A stretch of 64,000 nt of DNA, from contig JAQFVV010000022.1 in the NCBI GenBank assembly GCA_028023455.1, positions 7,211,100-7,275,099 on the forward strand, written 5' to 3'. Position 1 is the first letter of the stretch. Each line of letters begins with the position of its first letter. A program made the position numbers and the translations under genes. The notes beneath the pieces are model-generated. The model saw nothing but the letters and a program-made list of their open reading frames with translations, did no database searches and was not told the DNA's origin. This document shows positions 52,971 to 64,000 of the stretch, one piece after another. Origin of the DNA: Epiperipatus broadwayi (Eukaryota > Onychophora > Udeonychophora > Euonychophora > Peripatidae).

Positions 52971-55900
52971 TGTGATATAGATTTTATGTATATTTCTTTT
53001 ATTTGTGTTTGATTTTTGTTATTTTTATTATAATTTATCCATTGGTAATTTTGTACAATTCTTGTAATAAATTTATTTTTGATTTCTTGAATGTCCTGAA
53101 AAATAGCTTTTGTTTTTTTAAGCCATTTTTTTTGACTTTGCAAATATTGTTCCTTATCTTTCGTATGTAATCTTTGGAATTTCTGCCCTTTTTAATTTTA
53201 TGCTTTATTTACTTTCATAATTATTATTACATCTTTTGATATCCTTGTTTAATCTTATTTAAATTTATCTCAAATTCTGTTTAATTATTTTTTGCATTTC
53301 TATCCACAGTTTATTTGGTTTACTATAAATTGCATTTAAAATCTCAAAACGTTTTGTGAAACTTAACTAAAAATAAATAATGCATGATCACAGTTTGAAT
53401 TTATATCTCTTTAAAATTAAATATAATTTTGATTAGAATAGAATTAGCATTTGCAGTTTAAATGTGAAATTAGATGTTATCAAAATGTAATTATCATCTG
53501 CCATTTGAAAAGACAATACTATACTTAAGTGGCCATCTGAAAGCAAAGGCTACATTAAAAATTTTAAAATTCAAATAAAATAAATGCATATAAACATCGT
53601 TTTGCAAATTTATTTTATTAAAATAAATTTTTGTTTGTTTAAGGGATTATATTTTAAATAATATTTTAATGTGGAGCATGAGCTAGAAATAGAAAGCTGA
53701 AAAAAATCCCTTTTTTCAGTTTTAAAGCATCAAAAGATTGTTTTTAATTTTTAAATGTAAAAATTCCTGAAAAATACTGGCAAATGTTCATTATCAGTCA
53801 TTTGGAAATTAATTTAAAAAGATATCCTTTATTTTGTTAAAGCAATTATTAGAATGATTTTAAATTTAAAAGAAAATTACTAAAAAATAAAAAAAATAAA
53901 AGATGGCAGACATCTCTTTTTTTTTTTTAAAAAAGTTAATATGAAGAAAAATAAATTTTACATTATTTTATTAAATTTTTTTTATCATATTTATATTTTT
54001 TCCCCATACAAAATGTTTATTTAATTCATATTTTATATTTTTAGATAAATATATGTATAAGGATAACAAAATATTGAATTAATATTCATATATAGTTTTT
54101 ATGTTATTATTTTCATTATTTGTATTTGGTCAGTGTTAATCTTAAAATCAATCTTCATGTTGTTGTTTTTTTGGAAATTATCAGGCATGAATGATGAATA
54201 TATCCTATACTGGATTATTGCACTTTGCTGCTAGTCTTCAGTTATGTTTAAGATACTTTGTGATCACAAAACGGAGAGGACATGTTATACTGTTGCCTGT
54301 AATGATGAGGATAAAATTGAAGAAGCTAAATATGATGATTAATTTATTAAGATATTCAATCTTATAATCATATTGATTCTCTTAGCTGCTTCCAATGAGA
54401 TTTCAATTTTCTGGAAATCCTACAAATATTGCATGTTTATTGTCATTTACTTAATTTTGGTTCAATCTTATTCTAGAGATTTTTTGTGTTTTTAGAGAGA
54501 CTGTATGAATAGAGTAATTGTTTACTATTATTTCTATGTTTCATTATTGCTCAATTTATAGTTAGTGGAAAAGCGTTATTAATGATGTTTTGAAGTTAAT
54601 GAGAACAATAAAGATTTGAATATATCATTTGCAATAATGGTTTTTATGATTTTAATTTGTGCTATAAATTAAGATTGCTTTTCAAGCATTGTTGTATCTT
54701 TCATAATATTCCATAATTTATCCAAATTTGTTGTTTTTTTTTATTGGATTTTTGATATATTGGAAATTCCCAACTCCACTCAGAACAGGATATATTTTTT
54801 ACATTTCTTGATTAGTTGAATTGTAATTCTTACTTCAGTTGCATATATCAATCTTTCTTTGGATTCAGAAATTTCTCTTTGCTAGAAATTATTGTATTCG
54901 TATTGTATTTTGTTTAATATTGATGTTATTTTCATTAATTATATTTAATTTTATCAAATTTAAATTTATTATACAGAAAATTATTTAATAGCAATTCTAT
55001 TTTTATATATTAATTTTACACAAAAATTTGGAAATCTTTTCTTTTAAACTCTATATAAGTTTTTATAGGAAATTTCCAAATTGTGATGCAGTATTATAAT
55101 GAGATTTCTATTTATTGTTTCTGCATATGTCATTTCCTCACATCTTCTACACTATAAGAAATACATATTATTTTATTTTGAATTCATGAGTGTTGTTTTA
55201 TGGCATCAGTCATTGATAAACCAAGTTTATTGGAATGTTTTCCCACAAGGAGACTTTTTTTTTGTTAATTTGAAAAATCTACAAATTCTGTTTTATATAT
55301 ATGCATAAATCTATATACTGTTTTGATTATAAAATTTTCATAAATTCGAATTATAAATAATTTAAATTTCAAATTATTCTAGAATCTTACTTAGGAATAT
55401 AAAAAAAGAGTTCATTAACAAAAAATAGTTTATTTTGATGTTTATTAACAAAAAATAGTTCATTGATATTTACTTATATTTTTCCAAAATCAGATCAGTA
55501 TCATTTTCAAGATCAAAATTAAAACTGCTTATCATGTATCAGTTAATAAACTTTTTAGATTGACTCCAAGAATGCTAAACTTCAGAATTTGAATAGAGGA
55601 TATTTATTTATGTAAAATTAATTTATATTTGTAAAATTAAATAATAAAAAAATAGTAATTATTTTTAGTAAGATTATTGCAAATTCATTAATTAATATTA
55701 ACCCCAATTTTATAAATATACTTTATTACTGTGATATTTTTGCAAATAAAGAGTATAGAATGCTTTGAATTGTATTATCTGGGTAATAATTAAAGCTAAC
55801 AATTACAATATAAATAATCAGTAATAGCCATTAAATTATTGGCTGTGATTTTTACAGATTATTAATATCATTTTCCAAGTATCTATGATTTATTTTTCTT

Positions 55901-56015
55901 TAGTCCCTTGAAAAACAATAGATCAATATTTCTTTGTACTTAATAAGATTTTAATTAAATAATCAAATGTCATTATTTCAATAAATGGTGATGATATACT
56001 ATGCTGGAAAGATTA
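52971..56015. other. AT-rich intronic or intergenic sequence, nothing firmly recognised
   Basis: A minus-strand frame of 65 codons (52946-53143) is Lys/Gln-rich and may be the upstream part of the neighbouring LINE. A short tandem of about 31 bp (ATTAACAAAAAATAGTT) occurs at 55411-55470. The rest shows no conserved coding or repeat ends. Confidence 0.4.
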
Positions 56016-56019
56016 TAAA

Positions 56020-57135
56020 TTTCTTTAAAAATTTACAGCTTAGCACTGCTTTCGACCAGGTCTATTGGCATAATTCATGATATTTTAGTTAAATTAAATT
56101 TTAATAAGTACAAAATCAATTTTATTATTGATGCTCTTAAATCGATGGATAGGGACATCATGGCCCTTTTTAATGGAGGGTTTTATACAATGGAACATGG
56201 TTGGGCTATGTGCTATCCCTAAGTGGAATAATTTGTAGCATAGTATTGAACAAATTTGAATTGGTAGTCATCCCAACAAAGTTTGCTACAGCAACATTAC
56301 TTTTATATATATGCTATATAGACTATGTTCTTATCTATGTTAAAGAAAAATCTATTATTGATATATGGGATGAGCTGAGTTAATTATCTTCTTTAGCATG
56401 GACAATAGAAAACGAAGATGCATCAAATGGTATAAAGTTCTTAGATATTATGTCCAACATTCAAATGCACAAATAAATTACAAAATAATTATAAAACCCT
56501 TCAATGTTCGCGGTATAATTCACCCACATTTATTTCATCCAATTTCACACAAATTAGCTGGCTTCAAGTATTTTTTATATAGAAACTATAAATTATACAA
56601 GTCTGAAAGCATCAAAAACTATATAAAAAACCTACTTAATAATATATTAAATAAGCTCTTAATTTTTTTTATTCCTCTTTAAATATTAAGCACATAAATA
56701 ACAACATTAATGCATGAATCAATCTTTCTTTTATACAAGGTACATTTGAAAATATGAAAACAATTTGCTCAAGCAAATTCAATATTAATTTTAGAACACC
56801 CCCTAATCTCAAACAAATGTTGAACAATACCAAAGACAAATTACTTCCAGACCAAGCTCTCACAGTAATTTATAAAATTAAATGCAATGAACCAATCTTC
56901 ACTGCAATTTATTATGGTGGATCTCATAACCAACAGCGCTAGAAGATTAGCGCAACACAAATATATATACAAACAAGCTAAAACAGATCCTAACATTAAA
57001 TCTATATTTTTAGAGCATGAGTTAGAATCGGGCACAATTTCGATTCATTTAATATCAAAGTCATTCGCACTGAGTGCAATGATCGAAAAAGAAAATATAA
57101 AGAGGCATGATTTATTGCAAATAACATCAACGTAA
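56020..57135 (+). pseudogene. Penelope-like element remnant: RT end and GIY-YIG endonuclease (copy e)
   Basis: Plus-strand fragments: GIIHDILVKLNFNKYK near 56070, GYVLSLSGIICSIVLNKFE near 56203-56260 (RT motif B, compare GWPMDLPLSGISSIVL in copy d), IDYVLIYV near 56320 (catalytic box, Asp pair lost), KIIIKPFNVRGIIHPH near 56485-56530 (compare IIKPIEVRGLTHP in copy d), SKFNINFRTPPNLKQMLNNT near 56770-56830, VIYKIKCNEPIFTAIYYGGS near 56865-56925 (GIY-YIG), and RRLAQHKYIYKQAKTDPNIK near 56940-57000, then SIFLEHELESGTI. Same clade as copies a and d; multiple stops. Confidence 0.8.
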
Positions 57136-57139
57136 TAAA

Positions 57140-59955
57140 CAAGAAAAACTCATGCATTGCTTTATCACGCAAATGGTATATTTAAATTTATAAACTTATT
57201 TAACATATAAATTCTATCTTCTATGTACCCATATTAATTCTATGAATATGACCGATCTTATCAAAAGCAGTGTTAAGCTGTAAATTTTTAATGAATAAAT
57301 TTATAATTTTTCTGTCATAGGGTACCAGCACTATTTATTGAATTATATACAAATAAGGGAAGAATAAAATCTGATTGAAATGTCATTACTGTATTTTCAT
57401 ATTCCAGAAATGATTATTCTCTAATGAATGAATTTTAATGTAAATTTATTTAAAGATTTTCTAAATTTCTGTCAATGTTGACTGTCAATAATAAGTTATT
57501 GTTTAATCAGAATTATAAAAATAATATGATTGTATGATAGGACTAGTATTAATTGTATCAATATTTTTTTTGGCTATAATATTATATAGCTTAATTTTTA
57601 TATTAAAGTTTCCATAATATAATAACATTAATTTTAAACAGCTATAGTTGTACAAAAATTTTTTTCTTTTGTATTAAGAAATCTTTACATTTAATTTTCT
57701 AATATTTTCTGTGTGATTTTTCAATTTTACACAAAGAGTAGTGCAACTTGTTCAAAAGAAAAAATGCACACAGAAAATTCTTAGGGGTGCTAAAAAGAAT
57801 GTAAAACTAAATTATTAATAAAACCAATAGCGTTATTATTTAAAATTATTTAGTTTCATTAAGATTTCAAACCAGAAAATTAATAATGATTCAATGATTA
57901 AGAATTTATTTCTATTTAGGAAAAACTGAAAGAATTAATTTGTAGCTGTGTGATAAAAAATATTTTGGTAAATTGTGAAATTCTTACTAATATTAAGTGT
58001 ATTAATATATTGACAATTAGTGATGAAACTTTATTTTCAAGCATCCTTATAATAGACAATAACAAAAATAAAACGACAAAAAAAAGATAAAATGAAATAA
58101 AAATTTGTTTAATAAAACAAAAAAAACTCATCTTAAACAAAAAAAAAAAAGTCGTATTGTAAAAAACAAGTCCCCAAAAAATCAATCTAAGTCGTGGTCT
58201 GATAATGTTACATTTGATTGTTTTTGCATAGCAACAACGCCATCAAGTGTCCACCCCAGTTTTCAGATGATTACCAATTATATATTATAAAAATGTTAAT
58301 GTAAAGTTTAATATACTGCAAAAAAACACAACAGTTTCATTTGCTTTAGTTAGGTAATTTAAATGAAATTACTAAAAAAAACATTATTTATTTTTAGTGA
58401 GAACTTGTTAGAAAATTAAACCTAGAAATGGATGATTTAAATATGTCAAAATTTTCACAAATGATGCTAGCCACTTCTTATATTTTTCAATCTTTCTAAA
58501 TATAAAAAATTAATTTACAGTCACTTATTTGGAATGCTAGACTGAGCCCAGAAGGTACATTCACTTAACCATAGTGAGATTGTTTTACTTTCTTTAGCTG
58601 AGATTTTAGTAGAAATATTGAGACTACCATTCTCATCACTTTATCATTGTGTGCAGAAACAATTTTTTAGTCGAATTATCAAAAGTAGAATTTTTTAAAA
58701 ATGGGACTTTCTTAAAAAAGAGATATATCTATTATTTCCCATTCATCTTCCTCATCATTATGGGGTTAAATAATAAAAAAAAAACATGTAAAATTTGTTC
58801 AGAAATAACCTAATTTGGTTTAGGCTTAAAATTTGTTATAATAAAGTTGTTATAACGATTAAGCAATAATATTAATAAACTTATATTTAAAAAAATTTCT
58901 AATTAAATATGAAATTATATGGCTGCTTGCCAAGTTATTTTTAGAAGTCTTACAAATCTGATTTTTTACTTTTGGCAGTTTTTATTTTAAATAAATTATT
59001 TGTTTGGTGATGTTTTTAAAATTATATTGTGAAATATTAATTCTATCGATTGTTTATTAGCAATATTTGTATTTTTGTTTTTCTGGTGATGCAAATATAT
59101 CAAATTCCAAAAACTAAACTAGTCAATACAAATACAATTCAAAATTAAAATTTTATTAAATTAAAAATTCACCTATAAATGTTTTTCCCTCAAAGACAGA
59201 TTTCTCAATAAAACCATTGGTATATATTTTATTTTCAAAGTACTAATTTAGTAACAAATTATAATCCTTAAATTATTGCAATTATTTTATTGAAAGATGT
59301 CAATTTTTAATTTAATATTGCTTTGTAATTTTAATTAGTGTATTTAGTTTAATATACATATATATGCATACATTCTTGTTATTGCATGTGTTATTACTTT
59401 ATAATTTATATAATAAATGAATTTTGATGAGATGCTCGCCAAAACACATTAGTCAGCATGGAGAGTTAATTGACTTTTTACTTCTTAGTTTAATTCCAAG
59501 AAACGCTATAGTGTCTTATTTCTCAGTTATCTGATAGTTTTTAACTGAAATATCAATTGAGTTTTCTTGAAAGTAGGGATAAATATGTATGAATAACATT
59601 TTTTTAGATATTTACAATCATGAGAAGCAAAACTAAATAATGGTTCACTGGGGGCTATAAAGTTGTCACCTAAGATAGCAGTTAGAGGCCAATAGATAAT
59701 AATCTTTTGATTGTGGATCTAGGCTTCCATTTTAGTTACCTATAATTACAGATTACTTTAAAATGAAGGAATATTGTATGAATTGAAAGAACTAGCTAAT
59801 ATCAAATAGGATCTTGTTGGATTTTACAAAGTTATAAGAAAAGATGAAGAGACAAATGTTGGAAGCACAAGCAGAATGGGATTTATTATAAATAAAAACT
59901 GGAAGAACAAGTGGTATATTAGGCAGAGTAAAAAGATCAATTATTCAATTTAATC
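57140..59955. other. AT-rich sequence, nothing recognised
   Basis: Dominated by A/T runs. Bases 58180-58270 are slightly less AT-rich (around CAACGCCATCAAGTGTCCAC) but match nothing I know. No transposon ends were seen. Confidence 0.45.
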
Positions 59956-59959
59956 AGCA

Positions 59960-61230
59960 TCAAAAGTATTCTGTCCCATGGACAGGTCCAGCGAGTAATC
60001 ACATCAATTCATTCATTTTTTCACTCCATTCTCTTCATTGCCCAGCTTTTCAATTCTGTGTAACTTTTCTCATCTCTTATATTATCCAACAATGTCAATC
60101 TTTTCCGTCCTTTCTTCCTGCTACTATACTTTCTTCTTAATATATATCCAATCCAGTTTCTCTTTCTAATTTCCTCAATCAGTTTTTTTTTATTATTATT
60201 TTATTCATATAACTAAATTTTTCCATTCTTTTCCATATCCACATTTTAAAGGCTTCCAGTCCGTTCCTAATTTTATTATTCACTGTCCACATTTCACAAC
60301 CATACAATAACACTCCACACATAGCATTTAATTTTTTCCTTAATTCTCTCCTCAAAGATCCACAAAATATTTTATTTTTCTTAATAAATGCCTTCTTTGC
60401 CAATGATATTCTTCTTTTAACTTCATTTTCACTTCTTTCATCTTCACTCAAACAGCTACTCAAATATCTGAATCCCTTTATCTGTTGAACTATGTTATCA
60501 TGAATTTCAATTTGAAGTCTTTTTACATTCCCCCTATCCATAAACTTTGTTTTCTCAATATTGATCTTCATTTCATACATGCTCCAATTTATTCAATATA
60601 TTCTAGAAGATACTTCTCATCCATAAGAACCATATCATCTGAAAATCTTATACATTTTATTATTCTATCTCTAACATTTTCTCTTCTACAGTATAAATAA
60701 TTATTTAACGTCTTCTAAAAAAATAGTAACAAGAACAGGTAACATATTGCATCCTTGTCTAACTCCTTTCCATATTCACTTCATCAGTGTGATTATTCTC
60801 TGGGCTAATTCTTATCCTTTGCCCGGTATATGTATTCCATATCAATATTCTCTCTGTTCAAAATACTCTGCTTTTTTCAAATTCACAAAACATATACCAA
60901 TTCCTTTTTCTTTTTCAATATGTCTCTGCAATTGTTCTAACTACACCAATAGTATCTTTTGTACTTTTCCTTTTTTGAAAACCAAACTGTTCTTTTCCAA
61001 TATAATACTCTACCTTCCCATAAGTTATTTGTGTTAAAGTCCTCATTAAAAGTTTAGAAGCATGAGATAACAAACTTATTGTCCTGTATTCTTTACATTT
61101 AACAGCTTTTTTCTTTTTAGTAATTGGAATCATTATAGTCATTAAAAAATCTTCAGGCCACACTCCATTATCATATATCAGATCCCATTTCTTTCAAAAA
61201 TTCTATAGGTATTGCATCATATACAACAAT
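59960..61230 (-). pseudogene. Decayed second copy of the RTE-like LINE, 3' part
   Basis: On the minus strand, 61163-60915 reads MWPEDFLMTIMIPITKKKKA, EYRTISLLSHASKLLMRTLT and EEQFGF-type GKEQFGFQKRKSTKDTIG. Near 60645 it gives CIRFSDDMVLMDEK (catalytic box FSDD). 60580-60179 reads MKINIEKTKF, FRYLSSCLSEDERSENEVKR, LLYGCEMWTVNNK and FKMWIWKRMEK. The 3' end near 59980-60010 matches the 3' UTR of the element at 46.75 kb (GGACAGGTC and reverse complement). It aligns along its length with the copy at 43332-46805 but has frameshifts and lacks everything 5' of the RT, as expected for a 5'-truncated LINE insertion. Confidence 0.85.
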
Positions 61231-61319
61231 CTTATCATTAAACAAGATAATTCAGGTATTCATTAACAAATTTTCATTGTGTTAAAGAAGTAGATACTTT
61301 GTATATAGATGTATAAAAT

Positions 61320-62520
61320 GTTTTTGATCATATATACATTTTAAATTTGTTATGGAAGACTTTAATGCTATATTTGGAAAATGCTTGAAAGGTAAAAGTG
61401 CTGTGACTAAATTTGGTTATGATTTCAGAGGACACAGATTTTTGGTATTTTCACAAAAAAAAAGAAAAGTATATTATGAATTTTTTTAAAGAGAAAAGTG
61501 CTAAATGGTTATGGAAATAATCATATAAAGATATAGCAGGATTGGATTATATTTTAACTAACAGAAAATATATATTTCAAGATTGCAATATTAATGTTAA
61601 GATTCGATACAGGAAATGATCATTGATTAATGAGATTAAGATACATGTTAATGGAAACTATAACCAAATGGAAACTATTACAAAAAAAGAAATTGGATTA
61701 ACAATTAATATTCTAATCTTCAGAACTATTTAAATGAATTTAAATTAGAACTTGCTAATCATTTAAATATTTACAGATTTTAAAGTGATTCAAACTTGTC
61801 TAAGATTAATAAGATAATCGATACAAAAAGGCATCAATTCACCAGTAAATTTTCCACTCAGACAAGACAATGTATGAAGAAGGTTTATAGAAATATTAAA
61901 ACATGTTTCAGTAAGAATAATTTAATAAATGGAATTATGAAAAATTGTATATAAAAAAGATAAAAGTGATATATTAATTATGAATTGGCAAGAAAAGCTA
62001 TAGAAGAGAATAAAAGTCACAGAAATGTAAAATAAAATCTTGATATTAAAAGTAAAGCTGTTTTAACAATCTAAAGAAAAAATTGAACTATTATTAAAAA
62101 GAAAAATGACATCATGAAATGTGGGAAAAATTTATAGAGAATTATATAATAATAAAAATGAGAAAACAAAATAACCCCTGTAATTATATCTTCCAAATTG
62201 CCAAGCATTTTAAATGAAGAGGTTAGATATGCAAGTAAATCTATGAAGAAGAGAAAAACTCCAGCAAATGATGGAATTATTATTGATATCTTAAAAGAAG
62301 CAGTTTAAAGAAAAGATGTATCAGGTGATTAGAAAGAATATAGTAATGACATTGATATTTAAGGAAAGTGTAAAAAGACTATTGCAAATTATAGACCTAT
62401 CAGTCTTCTATCTTTCTATACAAGATCTTTATTAAAATAATTATACTTTCATGTACAGTAACTTTGGATTCAAATTAACCAAAAGAACAAGCTGGGTTTA
62501 AAGGTGGTTGAAAATAATAA
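61320..62520 (+). pseudogene. Decayed LINE: endonuclease and start of RT, colinear reference for the inverted copy at 20-22 kb
   Basis: Plus-strand fragments: VMEDFNAIFGKCLKGKSAV near 61351-61410 (APE motif -GDFNA--G), FRGHRFLVFS near 61425, GLDYILTNRKY near 61535, GNDH near 61614 (equivalent to SDH), the linker INYELARKAIEENKSHRNVK at 61972-62032, then LPSILNEEVRYASKSMKKRK, TPANDGIIIDILKEAV near 62200-62310 and KKTIANYRPISLL near 62370-62410. Many stops. It ends before the catalytic FADD box. The same family is present at 20170-22065. Confidence 0.72.
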
Positions 62521-62524
62521 TGAT

Positions 62525-64000
62525 TCTATATGTGTAGATGTAATAATATAATTTTCTTCTTCTTACTTTTCCTATGTATTGTATGTATTGAAAAAAGTTG
62601 TAAATGGTATGATATGTAGATGTAATACAAATAAAATGTCCATTAATTAAAAGACCATTGTAATAACAATATATATGTGTATGATTTTTAATATAAAGTT
62701 AGAAAATTAATAGCATATATAGTTGATAAATTTCTGCTTTTGCTTTTACATGCAATATTTGTAAGATATCATATTAAAACATAAAATATAGTTAAAAATT
62801 TTTAGTTAAGAAATTGTATTTTTTTTTATTTTTATGTATTGTTAACTATTTGTAATTTTATCTATATTTATCTATTTTGTATTTATTTTTCTATAATAGA
62901 AATTATATCAAACCCCACAGTCACAACCACATTAAAATGTGAAATGCATTTAAAATCATGCATACATTTTTATAATTATATTTATTTAAGTTGATGATAT
63001 GATTACTGTATTAGTTATTCTAATAGTATGAATTTATAGTGGATTTAAGGTTTGCAGTGATTTCACAGATTAGATTTAGATTATAATTAGTCATAAATTT
63101 TTATGTTTAATTAAATAAAAGTTGATAATGAAGACATAGAATTAGTTTATAGTTTTTTGCTTTTTGAATTTTCAATAATAATTAAAGTGATTCATTGCAT
63201 CTAAAAACTAGTCCAAGTTGCAGTGAAGAATTTGGAAAATGTTTTTGGAAGTAAGGTTATATTTTTAAAACAAAAATCAGAATTATTTAAACTGTGGCAT
63301 TTCTTGTCATGCTCTAGGAATCAGCAGATATGAAAAAGAAAGATATTAGCACAGTCTTAATGCTTTTGAATTAACATGATTGGTGAATTCTATGGATAGC
63401 AAGGAAATCCCAACAGATAAATGCTTGATTATATTAAACTTAAATTATTCTAGCCCAAATGATTACTTTGTAATCATTCTATTTTAATCATATAATGATA
63501 TGATCTAAATACTTAGAGAGATACACAATGGTTGGAAAAGTTGAATGAATTCCAATCATCACAATAATGATTATGATTGAACTGTCTGAAAAACCAATTG
63601 ATCGGTTATTCTGAGAAGTAATCATATAATGGCCAAGAGTTAAAGTTGATTAGATAGCATATAATAATAACACAATTATTTAGTAAATATTTTACAATCA
63701 TTAAATGAAGATTATTTTAAATAATAAAAAGTTATTTTTAAAACTATAAGTATAATTATATAAAAAGAATAAGCTTATGTTCAGATGATATTGGTAATAG
63801 AAAAAAAAACTTATAAAAATTGAATAATGTGATTTTATATTTTGATGATGTTCTGTTTGTTGTCGAAATGGTATTGAGCTACATTTTGCCTATTGAATGC
63901 TACTTCTAGTTGAAATATAGATCATTATTCCCTTTTTATAATTTTTTTTTATTAAAAATGTATATCAATATTAATAATTTGAAATACTAATTTAATGGTA
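62525..64000. other. AT-rich sequence to the right edge, nothing recognised
   Basis: No coding or repeat boundaries were recognised. The next HSPA13 exon was looked for, using its expected conserved start (a GGQDFN-like motif), and not found, so the gene continues beyond the window or in a region I failed to recognise. Confidence 0.45.

Noticed and set aside
54180-54300. A possible next HSPA13 exon after TTATCAG at 54186
   Set aside because: The translation (MNDEYILYW...) has no Hsp70 features and lacks the expected GGQDFN-like start.
1-64000. CRISPR arrays, operons, bacterial promoters or ribosome binding sites
   Set aside because: The window is eukaryotic intronic DNA with spliced exons; none of these applies and no regularly spaced repeats of that kind were seen.

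Overview
The window is animal genomic DNA: very AT-rich, intron-rich and dominated by transposon debris. It contains one recognisable host gene, the plus-strand locus for HSPA13 (STCH), a microsomal Hsp70-family ATPase. Four coding exons (923-1118, 8182-8326, 38278-38494, 47652-47822) have consensus splice sites and compatible phases (729 coding bases, about 243 codons). They run from the N-terminal hydrophobic segment to just past the second phosphate-binding motif. The start codon must lie in an exon further 5', and the rest of the protein lies beyond the right edge. The mix of Penelope-like elements, Gypsy LTR elements, an endonuclease/reverse-transcriptase LINE, Tigger/pogo and hAT remnants suggests an arthropod, possibly a chelicerate. 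That is inference; no species can be named from this sequence.

Intron 1 (1119-8181) holds a decayed hAT transposase on the minus strand and three Penelope-like (PLE) remnants, two of them in inverted orientation. Intron 2 (8327-38277, about 30 kb) holds: a heavily decayed plus-strand Gypsy element (11.05-19.47 kb) with a younger minus-strand Gypsy element (14718-18523) inserted in it; a 5'-inverted LINE copy carrying a MITE (20.2-22.1 kb); a GC-richer diverged tandem repeat (24.1-24.7 kb); and two long direct repeats (26.86-30.50 and 33.65-36.33 kb) around a retroelement coding remnant. Each long repeat was hit separately by the same family of short Tigger-like transposons. Intron 3 (38495-47651) holds another PLE, a nearly complete LINE (43.33-46.81 kb) and a hairpin MITE. 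The region after exon 47652-47822 holds further LINE pieces, a complete 1.27-kb Tigger derivative, a fifth PLE and two more LINE remnants.

No two genes act together here; the non-exonic content is parasitic DNA inside the introns of one gene. I found no convincing new biological system. The observations most worth checking are: a 19-base match to an Illumina adapter embedded in the LINE endonuclease, exactly at a reading-frame break (a probable assembly artefact); a Gypsy element with two LTRs in tandem on one side but a matching 5-bp target duplication outside; two Gypsy-type elements in which the catalytic core of pol is missing between flanking coding parts; reciprocal filled and empty sites for the Tigger-like family; and a textbook 5' inversion in a LINE copy.
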